Source: Triops longicaudatus
Lineage: Eukaryota; Arthropoda; Branchiopoda; Notostraca; Triopsidae
Assembly: GCA_022885665.1 (NCBI GenBank)
Contig: JAGQDJ010000633.1
Span: forward strand, 1,116,001 to 1,180,000
Direction: 5' to 3'
DNA length: 64,000 bases
This document shows positions 46,283 to 58,435 of the stretch, piece by piece. Under the pieces are notes generated by a model, which ran no database searches, was not told the DNA's origin, and saw nothing but the letters and a program-made list of their open reading frames with translations. Every line of letters begins with the position of its first letter. Positions within the stretch are counted from its first letter, which is position 1. Both the position numbers and the translations under genes were made by a program.

Positions 46283-46857
46283 TATTAAGCAGTGTACGGT
46301 GTAAAGTATGTGTATATTGATATATTACAGCAGCGACCCCGAACTTTTTGGGTACCAAGGCCTGTTGCTTGGTTTAAGGGGACAATTTAGTCGGAGGATC
46401 AGTGTCGGGAATATTCAAGACCATTTAAGCTTACTTTGTGCTTTTTACACAAATTTTATATTATTCAGTAATACGCATGAAGTCCTTTGATTCGCTCTGT
46501 GACGGGATTTATCCTACAACGGATAAAAGAAATCCTCTGCGGCTCGGCATGGGGCCGAAGTCAAAATTAGCGTACCAGTAGAGATTGCAGCTATGAAATA
46601 TAGGAATTTTTACAACATTATAACTTGCGATACAGCTTCTTTATTAATATATGTGAACGCCCTAATAGAATTCTACAATATTTATTTTTCTTCCATTTAA
46701 CCTGTTTAATTTGTCTCACAGAGGTGATTTGACCTCTGATTTGACTTCAGGATCGGGAGAAGCTCGCTGTGGTTCGCAAGTTCCCTTCTAGGAAAATATA
46801 CTACGCGGTGCACAAAATACAAATAAAACGTAAGCACGTGGATCGTTTTCCAGTGTC
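46283..46857. other. Gap between NFYC and TRMO with a possible hAT-like end
   Basis: Head-to-tail spacing between two plus-strand genes. At 46331 the sequence CAGCGACCCCGAACTTTTTG followed by GGTACCAAGG resembles termini of hAT/Charlie-type elements (CAGNGG..CCCAAACTTTTTGG), but no partner end was found. TRMO promoter sequence must also lie here. Confidence 0.3.
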
Positions 46858-48103
46858 ATGAATGCGGCGAGACATATGAATCCTATAGGTATTCCGTTTT
46901 AATTTGGCACACAAGAAATTACTTGCTCATTTATGTTTAACATTTTCAGGCTACGCTTCTACATGGTTCAAAACGAAAAATGGGACACCGCGACAACCTA
47001 CTGTTTGCCCGCTTTCCAGAGGGTCGATTCAAATTTTGAAGGATGTTTTTTCAAACCCGGAGCACGCTTTAGAAGGCCTTGAAAGTTACTCTCATGTTTG
47101 GTACTATTTATATTTATTATTTATTTATTATTACTCTTCAATGATTGGAAACCATTTTTTAAAGGATCATATTCTTGTTTGACCGCAACGGAGGCGTTGC
47201 GACGAAAGCTAAAGTTGCTCCGCCGCGTTTAGGAGGTAAGCGAGTGGGTCTGTTTTCCACACGAACTCCCCATCGCCCCAATCCAATAGGGCTCACCCTT
47301 GCCAAGCTGGAACATGTATCAGGTATTTACGATCCTTCTCTTACAGCATCTCGTAATATTTTACGTATTATTTTGCTGTTTGTATTATTTTGCATTCTCT
47401 AGGTTCTGTGGTTCATCTTTCCGGCTTAGACCTATTAGACGGAACGCCGATCCTCGATATCAAACCCTACATTCCAACATATGACAGCCCTTGCCGATTT
47501 ACGACTTCTGCGTCCGAAGCTTCACCTTCACTCTCGCAATATTGCGAACCAGGGGCTGAAAATGACGAGGTTGATGAAAATCTAGCTGGTACGGACGATA
47601 ATGTAACACTGAAGACCAGCAGTGTTACAAAGATTGAGCGTGTGGAGCCGGAAGATTGTATGTACGCGTCGAACTCTACTGCGACAAGCGAAGACACGAA
47701 AGACAGCACGTTTGAAACATTTGCCAACACTCAATTAGTGGAAACCACTCAGGATGAAACTCGGACACCGGGTTGGACTGCCGATAAACTCCTCCCAGTG
47801 ACTTTTACGGAAAAGGCTTTACGAGATCTCAAGGACTTCAACGTGGACAACCCAGATACGAATTACAGACTCTCCTTCTTAAAAAGTACCGAGGAGGCAC
47901 GATTGGCTATTGTAAATATTCTATCTCAAGATCCCCGGTCAGTCTACAGAAAAACAAAGTGCTTAGATCGCCTATACTTTTTTATGGTTGATAGCATGCA
48001 CGTGACATCATGGTTCGACGACGAAATTAACACCTGGCAAGTACTACGCATTGTACCAACCGCCGTAAGAAAAAAACACGCAAATTTGCCGAGCTTATCG
48101 TAG
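46858..48103 (+). CDS. TRMO: tRNA (adenine(37)-N6)-methyltransferase, TrmO/VirR-B family
   Basis: S-adenosylmethionine-dependent enzyme that methylates N6 of t6A37 in tRNAs reading ACN codons. Exons 46858-46888, 46950-47100, 47165-47322, 47403-48103; 346 residues. The first exon is only 31 nt (ten codons plus one base). Its junction creates NPIGYAST, matching the conserved start of the beta-barrel. Family signatures: KNGTPRQP, FSNPEHALEGLESYSHVW, PPRLGG, GLFSTRTPHRPNPIGLT, LSGLDLLDGTPILDIKPYI, YDSP. A non-conserved acidic Ser/Thr linker (about 165-255) separates the barrel from the C-terminal metazoan domain (DPRSVYRKTKCLDRLYFFMV, HVTSWFDDE). The stop is 35 bp from that of the convergent SUGP1 gene. 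Confidence 0.95.
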
Positions 48104-48138
48104 CAACACGCGTAACAACGTGTCATCCTATGTTCAAA

Positions 48139-50443
48139 TTAATAATATTGTCGTCTCGGGTTATTCTGAAAAAAAAAATAGAAAGGAAAAGAATACAATA
48201 AACAGTAAATTCGAATACAGAGCGAAACCTTACAAGTGGATTCGGTCGGAATCTGTACGCTAACATCATTCGTTTTCTGTAGGCTTCAAACTCATCATCA
48301 TCTTTGGTTAAATCGTCTGGTCTAAGCGCTCCTAAACCTCGTTTTTCCCCTCCAGTATTATTCCTATTCCACACTCAGGTTCAATAATAACAAAGCAGAT
48401 ATGCGTATCATCTTACTGATTAACGGGCGCTGTTATGCCTGTGCCTTCAACTCCTAATCCCTGGCCTTCGGTCCATCCAAACTTTTTTAACATTTGATAA
48501 CCTACGTTGTTTTCTGCGATTTTAAATTCCTCATAATCGGCTTGCGTGTACTCTTGTCCTTCTTTCAAAGCTTGATACTAGATTAAAAAAAAAATTGAAA
48601 ATGAATACATAATTGTCATGTTTTTGTCTATGTTCTAAATGTTACCTATATCAATACTAACCTTTTTCGTGAAAGCTGCAAGCTCTTCTGGTGGTAAAAA
48701 GTCTCCTATATGATGTCTACCAGACGCGTTTTTTGTCAATTTATCAGCCCATTCTTTTGTTTTCTCCATTTCTTGCTGTCGACGTTTGTGTTCCCACGTG
48801 CCACCCTCCACGTCCTCGTCACTGTCATATTCGTACTTGACTTTGCCCTGTTCTTCTAACTGCTCTTGTTGCTGTCGTTTCTTAAGCATTTCTTGGTAAA
48901 CGTACTGCATCTATTTACAAGACGTTTCGATCGTCAAGAGTTTTCACATTTAGACACTTGAGTGTCACAGTCTTACCTTGACTTGATCCATGCACTGCTT
49001 CCACTGATCTTCCGTTAAATCTGTGGTACCAAACACTTTCACCGCATACGCGAGAATTTGCGGATCAGACTGCGTAATTCTTGAGAGCATTGAGCTTCTG
49101 GCCAAAACACTATTCGGAAGGACATTTCCCGAAATGCCTGGATTGGCAACAAACCCAGGAACGGCAGAAGTGGACGGCCTGGTAGCGGTACGAGGGATGG
49201 GGATTGGAGGAATATGTTTTTTCTCTTCTTCAGGTCCCCAACGGCTTTTTCTCTTCCGCGCCCGCTCATTAGATGCTGAATCAGTCGCATAGTTTTCAGT
49301 TTCTTTTTCTATTTTAATTTCCACAGGAAATCTTATAGAAAAGAATACAGATATGTTAATTAAAGAACAAAATACTCGTAACGATGCAAACGTAAACAAA
49401 GCCGTGTTACTATGTTCCACGTCCAAATTTTGAGGTATACTTACCCTACATGTTTGGCATCTTCTGAATTTGTAGATTCATTCAGATCGGAGGGAGAATA
49501 ACACGCACTAGCCGAAGAAGCTCCTGGAGGTTCTGGTTCCACTTTTACTAGAGGGAAAACTAGCATAATCCGTAAGAGATGGGCCCAACAAAGGCTTTTG
49601 CTAAAGAGGAGACAGAGGTCCGAGCTAGACCTTGCCTGGACCAGCTACCTGGAGACTTGGCGTCACACTCTTTATCTTCTTCATCATCAGAGCAAGGCCG
49701 GGATGGAGAATACGGAGAAGGAGCTCTTTGATCAACAGAGAACTCCTCCTTCTCCACGATTTCATGCTTCGTAGCAGAAACTCCTGGTGGAGAAATCGGA
49801 ACGTTTGGCAAAGGAATGTCCAACGGATTGACGTCCGTTGGTGGAAGAGGAATATCACATTCTGTGTAACCAGGTGGTGCAAGCGTTCCTACAGGACAGA
49901 ACAATAAAACAGTTTTATGGCGTATATTTTTCAAACAGAATTTTACCTGAAGGTATGGAGTCGGAAGAACCCTGGTAGTAAGAAACACAAGAGGAAATGG
50001 GCGGGGGTGCTTGAGCCATTTTACGGAACTGATCGAGGAAACTGCCGTCGTTCCTGAACGGAACCGAAAATTTCGGTGCAGCTGCAGGCACAGGAGGACT
50101 AGCAATCAGGGTCAGATGAATAAGAATAATGAAAGTAACACGATGAAAATTACACTGGCGGTTGTACGGCTAAAGGCAATGTCCCAATACTGGAAGCCTG
50201 CATCGGAACTGGTAAAACGCCGGTAGTTGGACGGAAAAGTGAAGCCGAACTTGATGGACCTGAAGCCGAACTTGCGTTGGAGTCGTCAGAAGCATTTGCC
50301 TTCATCTCCCGAGCTCTCAATTTTGCTTCTATCTCTCTCTTTTTCTGTTCGATAAGCTCGGCCTGTGTTGACATTTGCTGAAAACGTTCATTTCTGGTCG
50401 TTCGCCGCGAAAATTTGTCACCAAACTTCTTACGATCAGCCAT
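48139..50443 (-). CDS. SUGP1: SURP and G-patch domain protein 1-like splicing factor without SURP domains
   Basis: G-patch factor of the early spliceosome that in humans works with SF3B1 and activates DHX15. Exons on the minus strand: 50443-50154, 50098-49947, 49888-49649, 49547-49445, 49331-48977, 48910-48662, 48577-48417, 48363-48234, 48165-48139; 568 residues. Family anchors in order: AELIEQKKREIEAKLRAREM, NDGSFLDQFRKM, KRKSRWGPEEEKK, KYEYDSDEDVEGGTWEHKRR, WADKLTKNASGRHHIGDFLP, the G-patch (YQMLKKFGWTEGQGLGVEG), and the tail FEAYRKRMMLAYRFRPNPL joined across an intron to NNPRRQYY. Where human SUGP1 has two SURP modules there is only a Pro-, Ser- and Glu-rich linker. The last exon codes for eight residues plus the stop. 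SUGP1 diverges from LENG1 across 136 bp. Confidence 0.93.
48197..48202 (+). terminator. Polyadenylation signal of TRMO inside the last SUGP1 intron
   Basis: AATAAA 94 bp after the TRMO stop. It lies opposite the last intron of SUGP1 (48166-48233), so the mature 3' ends of the two convergent genes should overlap by antisense pairing. Confidence 0.55.
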
Positions 50444-50579
50444 GGTTGCAAAAAGCGAAAACAATACATTGTGGTGTACCTAGCGGCGTATTTCTCAATC
50501 AAGAAGAAACTTGCCATAAGATGGCAGCATTTATCACGTAAATAAATGAGCAAGAAAATATTGAACTTCTGCGAGGAAA
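50444..50579. promoter_or_regulatory. Bidirectional promoter of SUGP1 and LENG1
   Basis: Only 136 bp separate the two divergent start codons, so both 5'UTRs and core promoters must lie in this interval or overlap the coding parts. No TATA box is evident. Confidence 0.6.
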
Positions 50580-51749
50580 ATGAATATTTTGCCGAAGAAA
50601 AGGTACATTCAATTTGAAGTGTTATTCGATTCATGAATCCTAACTCGTCCTTTGTAGGTGGCATGTCCGAACTAAAGCTAACATCGAGAGAGTAAGGAGG
50701 GATGAAGCAAAAGCTGCTGAAGAGGAGAAAGAGAAGCAGAGAAGGGCTCTTTTGGCGGTACGTTAAATCGTGTACTATTAACAATTAACAATAATAATAA
50801 ATACTATTTTTTCGTCTATTAGGAGCAAGAAACGAGAACAGCGTTGTTACGTGAAAGGTCAAAACAGCGACTATCCGAATTAGAATCGCATTTGCAGTTA
50901 ACGTCGGAAGAGAGGCCTTTGGCTATACAAAGCCCATCTAATGACAAATCGTCGCAGTCGAGTCATGAAGAAACAGTAACAGACCTCGTCTTCGTCGATG
51001 GCAGTGTGGTTGCAGTCTCCAGCACAATCAGCAAAAACAACGTACAATTTAGCAAAACCGGCCACGTAAATCTCTTTGCCGACTTGGAAGAGGGCAAGAA
51101 AGTCGAAGGAGTGGCGAACAAGGAGCATGACGAAGAAAAACGGCGAGAACAGGAAGATTATGAGAAAAAAATTGGTTACCTAACGTACCTAGGACAAGGC
51201 TCAAGCGAAGCTACGAAAGAAACTGCATGGTACGAGCAACCGTCAATGATCAAACGACTTAAAACAGATAATAAGGATGACACAGCGAATACTGAGAAAG
51301 GCAAGAGCTTCCATGACCCTATGCTACTTATTAAAAAGTATTGTGGTGAGAAACCGAGTTCGAAAACCCATGTAATAGCTAAAGATGAAAGAACCTTGGA
51401 AAAAGATCTCAAGCGGAAACATAAGCACAAGAAAAAACGTAGTGGGACGGAGAAAAAACATAAAAAACGGTCTAGATCTTCCAGTTCGAGTAGCGACTCG
51501 GATCAATCCTCCAAAGAGCGGCATAAAGCCATAGAAAAGCTTCGCCAGGAACGCTTGAAACGGGAGCAGGCTGAGCGAGCAAAAGCTGAAAAGCTTTTAG
51601 CCAAGTTACAGGGCAAGGAATTACCTGAAGAAAAAACTCCGGCACCCGTAACGCCGCTTGCGCAAGTGAAACCTAAGTACCACTCACAATACAATCCGAC
51701 AGCAGCTAGGCAGAACTTGGATTCGAAAACCAAATACTGGCTCCAATGA
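50580..51749 (+). CDS. LENG1: Leukocyte receptor cluster member 1 homologue (Cir N-terminal domain)
   Basis: Exons 50580-50602, 50658-50757, 50823-51749; 349 residues (human about 264). The N-terminus is almost identical to LENG1: MNILPKKRWHVRTKANIERV, RRDEAKAAEEEKEKQRRALL, built by joining a 23-nt first exon. Further anchors are HVNLFADLEEG, KEHDEEKRREQEDYEKKIGY with LTYLGQGSSE, and the C-terminal coiled coil (RQERLKREQAERAKAEKLLA) followed by YHSQYNPTAARQNL. In between is an extended basic and SR-like block (KRKHKHKKKRSGTEKKHKK, then S-rich), longer than in humans. LENG1 is a nuclear protein of uncertain function with a CIR-type domain, often grouped with splicing factors. Its pairing with SUGP1 fits that role but does not prove it. 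Confidence 0.93.
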
Positions 51750-51784
51750 TTTATTGAATGGAACCGAAAGCATTGTATTAATGT

Positions 51785-51790
51785 AATAAA
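51785..51790 (+). terminator. Polyadenylation signal of LENG1
   Basis: AATAAA 36 bp after the LENG1 stop. On the opposite strand AATAAA at 51928-51923 is a possible signal for the convergent DAP gene. Confidence 0.6.
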
Positions 51791-52220
51791 TGTGTGGTTT
51801 GAGTTGTACCGCCACATCTTGTAAATAATGCAAACGTGTAACTCATAACGTTGAACATAAACTCAATGATTTTTTTAATTCTACAGACAAATAATAATGC
51901 GGAATTCTGATTGTATTTTGCGTTTATTGCCTTAGTCTTAAGTGATCGGCAAGAAGAAAAAAAGGGACACGACGGTTGGTCCTTGAAAAATAAAGCCAAC
52001 AAAAATATTTTTAACAAGGATCACGCTGGAAATATATTGAGAACACGTGACCCACAATACGCCTGAACCAAAGCAACGGCATAAAAATTACCCAAGCGAA
52101 AATCGTATCACTTCATAACCCTGATCTCTTTACCATTGACCCCCGTACCTTTTGCGAACCCAAACGGATTGAAAATCCTGAAACAACGGCCAGCGATCCA
52201 ACTTATGAGGGCGTTATTTA

Positions 52221-52795
52221 TTACTTGCGAGCCTGCTGTATATTCATCATGCTCTTCATACCCTGGCTTGCACCTCCGGGACAACCCATTGCGTGCTTAA
52301 TGAGTGTTGGTTGAGGTTTTTCATGAATTGCCTTGGCGGCTTCTGGAGAGTACACATCCTTTTCCTTCACAACGGCTCCGGATATGACCACAGTCTTCGC
52401 ATGCTTTCTACATAAAAAAAAATTAAAAAAATACAGCCCAGTTAAACATATGATTTTTTACTTGTCTTTGTCTTCCTCTTGGACTTCTTCTTTTTCCTTG
52501 GTAGGTGCAGGTTCTTCTTCAGTAGCGTGAGGTGGTTTATGCTGCACTACTCTCATACCTCCAACTTTGGCTGAAATACGAAAAAAGTATATCCAGTCTT
52601 ATTGGTGACCTTGGCTTCGCTATCTATGCAGTCCAATACGCTGCCATGATACATTTAACATACGCCAATGTTCCACGTCAAGGCCATTAACGAAATATCC
52701 ACTGAAAAAATTTGCAATTACAGAAAAAAACAGCGAGAAGAATACTCACTCGCAGGAGGATGACCAGCTTTCAACGGTGCTTCTTCGTCGGACAT
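52221..52795 (-). CDS. DAP: Death-associated protein DAP / DAPL1 homologue
   Basis: Small, proline-rich, largely disordered cytosolic protein. Exons on the minus strand: 52795-52750, 52570-52462, 52407-52221; 113 residues (human DAP 102). Diagnostic motifs: KAGHPPA, VGGMRVVQHKP, the VVISGAV box, and the C-terminal IQQARK (human IQQPRK). Family knowledge: DAP is an mTOR substrate that restrains autophagy, and DAP/DAPL1 proteins plug the peptide exit tunnel of dormant ribosomes through their C-terminus. A charged Glu/Lys segment lies between the two conserved blocks. PSMC2 is divergent, 1.08 kb away. Confidence 0.93.
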
Positions 52796-53875
52796 GTTGC
52801 GTAGAGGTTACTGGCTTCTGCGGGAAAAACTGTCAGCCACTTCTCGTCGCTGTACAGCTGGCGTGTGAGTTTCTGCACGCGGACGGATTCAGCGATTTCG
52901 GTCCAGCAACGTTTGTATGACGATGTTTACCAACTATGCGGATTCGGATTATTTGTTTTCATGGAATGTCGCGACCGTACTGCCACCTGCAACTCTACTA
53001 GTCAGCCTTCAAAGTCAGCATTCTAGATCAAATCAATGGGTACGGAGTCAAGGTTATTTGAATCAAGTTTCCGCCGTTCCGTGGCGGGAAGTGCAGGCGG
53101 CGCTGACTTAGGTTATTTAAAAGAAGGTTAGGCCGTCGGTGCTCACCGGCGTTTGAATCTTCAGATTCAAGACTTCAAGATCTAGCAGCAGGCCTCAGCC
53201 TACACTGGTATACAATAAAAAAAATCGGAAAGAAGGGGTCGAGGGAAAGTTTTCCCAAAAATATGGACAACTTTCAACACGCGAAAAAAGGATAACAAGA
53301 AACTTGTTCACGATTCCTTGTTTCAGGACAATTTTATTGCTCCTATTTTGAAATTCAGAGTGATAACCAACACTGCAGTGAACACACAAAACTTTTAGTG
53401 TAGTTTACGACGAGAAGTCCATACTCGATGAGAAGTTCATATTCGCAAGCAGATGGCTGCACTCAGGTTTAAGGCGGATCGCTTGAAAAATGGAAATGTC
53501 ATGCATGATCCATAGAAATAGTCCTGAAATTACACCAGCAATTATACCCACACTTGCATTGGTCACAGACTTGTGTCTATTATTAGTCGAGAAACAACTT
53601 AAACTAGCAAAAAAATCACAAATTTCCACAGAGTTTTTTGCTTGGCTGGAATTGTGCAAGAAAACTTGCACGACAATCAGTCGAAAGTCAGTTTGTCTTG
53701 ACTTGCCAGTCACCGCGAAGGTTCAGTCACCGTAACTCAGTGGCAGCTGCCTAGGGAGCGCTAGTTTCGTTAAAATATTAATGCTGGTAGACCTACACGT
53801 TTGGGCTTATTCCCTATTGTTGTCTGTATTTATTTGCTTCATCATTCTGAAGGCTCAGCAAATCTCAAAAGAAAA
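52796..53875. promoter_or_regulatory. Intergenic region between divergent DAP and PSMC2, with strong inverted repeats
   Basis: It contains both promoters. From 53046 to 53214 several inverted repeats follow each other: AGTCA 53046/TGACT 53104 enclosing TTCCGCC/GGCGGGAA, then AGGCC 53130/GGCCT 53191 enclosing CGGTG-CT-CACCG and TTGAATCT-TC-AGATTCAA. They could fold as two hairpins. See the finding on a possible structured RNA. No coding frame here is family-like. Confidence 0.45.
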
Positions 53876-55690
<1,815 letters not shown>

Positions 55691-55734
55691 ACACCCTGTG
55701 TTCAACAATGAATGTTCTGCAACTACTACGTCTC

Positions 55735-55740
55735 AATAAA
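55735..55740 (+). terminator. Polyadenylation signal of PSMC2
   Basis: AATAAA 45 bp after the PSMC2 stop; a second AAATAAAT follows about 45 bp later. Confidence 0.65.
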
Positions 55741-55872
55741 TTCTTCTTAAAAATCTAATTTTTACACAAGCATATTTTAGCCCGAAATAAATAGCCATGT
55801 TCAAGCGGTGTGTGCAAAGGAGGCGATACGCGTTATGGGCCAGTCCAAGAGTCGCGCTCTCCTCTTGGAAAT

Positions 55873-58435
55873 TTAACGATCGTTTCTCTCCGTTGATCCC
55901 CAGTGGGACTGATTGTTTCCCGAGATGAGTAACTCCGAATATGTGGTCATGGCCCTGTTTTCTTTACTGTGACGCATTCCGTATCCGAAGTAAATGAGTA
56001 ATCCTAGGAGGTTTAAAAGCATTTGTTAGTGTTTCCTGGAATCACAGCAGCATTTTACCAATAGCCATCCAGACAGTGAATCGAATCCACGTCATAGGGT
56101 TCAAGTTTACCATCAGTGCAATATTCGCAAAAATGCTTAATGCGGGCAAAAATGGGACCCATGGCACTTTAAATTTGAGGCCTTCAACAGACTGTTGATG
56201 TGCAAGGATTATACAGAAACCTAGAAAGCAGAATTAGTCACAACGAAAGTCGAATTAAGAGAAACTTACTTAAAATGCTCGCAAGTATTGACGACGCTAA
56301 AATTAGAATAGCCCACCATTGGCGGTTAATGATGGCATATCCTCCCCATTGGATGAGACTACATGTAGCACCACAAGACACGGTAAATATCAGCACGCAT
56401 AAGGATGGAATATATCCAGGAGCAGCTTCTCCTAAAATCCTGGCCAACCAGTAATACTGTGGCTTCAAGCGCCCACCTTCCTTCAACATCTATACGAAAC
56501 AGATGAAAGAACGAGTAAGAGTATTCAGGCTTATTACGCTCGGAAAATCCTTGGCGCTGTCCGGTGAAGTAGGACTTCCAACGCTGTCCGCGGCCAAAGT
56601 TTCTGCATCGGATTCCGTTTTGTAGATTGGACGGTACCGTAAGATGATAACTGCAGCACTGACAATGGTGTAGGCCATAAGTGTTCCAATGGACATGAAT
56701 TCGACCAGTTTTTCGATGTCAAAAAGCAGAGCTATTACTGCGCTAAACAGTCCGCATACGGCCATTGTGGTAAGAGGTACCTAATGAGAAATCTTATAAC
56801 TTTAATTTAGGAAAGTTAAGAAGGACTACCTGCGTCTTCGCGTGCACTCGAGCGAAACAAGAAAACAAAAGACCATCTTGTGCCATGGAATAGACTCCAC
56901 GAGGTAAAGAAAACAAAGAGCCGAAGAGGGTGGTCGTCATTCCGGCCAAGGCTCCGATAGACACTACAATTCGTGCCCAGGTAATCCCATGAGCTGCGAA
57001 AGCATCGGGCAAAGCAGCTGAAGGAGAAATTGTCGTATACGGCACCATTAAAGTTAACGCTGCTCCTACGCAAACGTAGCCCACTGTGACCACGGCCATC
57101 GATATGAAGGTAGCCATAGGGATTGAAAAACTCGGATTGCGAGCCTCTTCTCCCGACGTAGCGATGCTATCGAAGCCTACGTATGCATAAAAGCAAGTAG
57201 CGGCTCCTAAAAGAGGTAGAAATGTGAGACACGCACGTAATGCGTTATAATTCACTGTACCTGATAAGATCCCAGTGAAACCGAATGGCGCGAATCCACC
57301 ATAGTCGGTCCAGTTACGTCCGTCTGCCCAGTAGAAACCAAATACGATTACGAACGCCATCACAGCGATGTTAATCATCGTAAAAAAGCTGTTGAAGTAC
57401 GCGGAGCCTTTCACGCCCACCGCCAACAAAGAGCAATACGCAAGACAGACACCGAAAGCTAAGAAATCCGGTGTTTTGGCCAGCATATGTTCGTGCATTT
57501 CACCGATGTAATTGCTTGTTGCGTTGGCGATGACACCGCCTGTTAGGGAATCGACGTAACCGCTCCAAGCTCGTGCAACCGATGCCGCTCCTGATAAACA
57601 TTCAAAGCGAAAAATATATGAGCTTTAGTGTCCTCGACATCAAAAATTGTGTTTTTTCTCTTTCTTTTTTTTTCGTACTGTATCCGTGTATATTGCTGTT
57701 AAGAAAAGCGAAAAATAAAATGTTATTTCCGGTTTACCGATCATATGTTCCAATAATATATTCCAGCCAATAACGAAAGCCCAGAATTCGCCAATTGTTA
57801 CGTAGGTGTAAACGTAAGCAGAACCCGCTTTGGGCACACGCGCTCCGAATTCCGCGTAACATAAAGCCGCGAGCAGGGAAGCGAATCCCGCAATTAAGAA
57901 CGATAGAATAATAGCCGGTCCTGCCAAGTTGTTTGCTACCGTTCCCGTAAGAACATAGATGCCTGCTCCAACCATGTGTCCAATACCTGACCAGGTGAGA
58001 TTGCGAGAGAGAAAGGGATTCCATTAGCAATTTGTGTCGTGTAGCAGACGATAACATTGTTTATGATCGTGTTCAAAGCTTGCCTAGCAACGTAATATCC
58101 AGGGTAGACAAACAACGACGTAATGGAGTTTCCATCAAATCTTCCTCCAGCGTTTTTCGTCGGTTCATTCGATAACACATTCCTCCCATTAGATGGCAAA
58201 CGACACGATTCCTTATGCCCCCCATTTCAGCCTCGCTTGCAGAATTTTGCTGTTGTCCAACGGTGGGTGAAGTTGGACCGGTATTTACGGCCGGATTCAA
58301 AGGGCTAACACCTGTTGGGCTTTTATACAAATTAACATGTATTTACATGATTTTCATACTTCTTAATAAATCAACAATAGAAACGCTTAAAAGTACTGCA
58401 AACCTATCAAAAGCTTCCATGACTCCCAAAACCAT
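55873..58435 (-). CDS. SLC7A: Cationic amino acid transporter (SLC7A CAT subfamily)
   Basis: Plasma-membrane carrier of the APC superfamily, CAT type, expected 14 transmembrane helices. Exons on the minus strand: 58435-58404, 58319-58084, 57986-57738, 57590-57261, 57206-56830, 56780-56538, 56489-56270, 56220-56059, 56003-55873; 659 residues (human CAT1 629). Anchors: LRRCLSTLDI, GAGIYVLTGTVA, GPAIILSFLIAGFASLLAAL, CYAEFGARVPKAGSAYVY, GEFWAFVIGWN, FAPFGFTGILSGAATCFYAY, VGFDSIATSGEE, MAQDGLLF, FMSIGTLMAYTIVSAAVIIL and KFKVPWVPFLPALSIFAN. The length and the C-terminal four-helix block exclude the light-chain (LAT) subfamily. The 58084/57986 intron has a GC donor. The first exon (10 codons, GTTTGC donor) is tentative; translation may instead begin at an internal Met such as that at MGGIRNRVVC. 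Confidence 0.93.
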
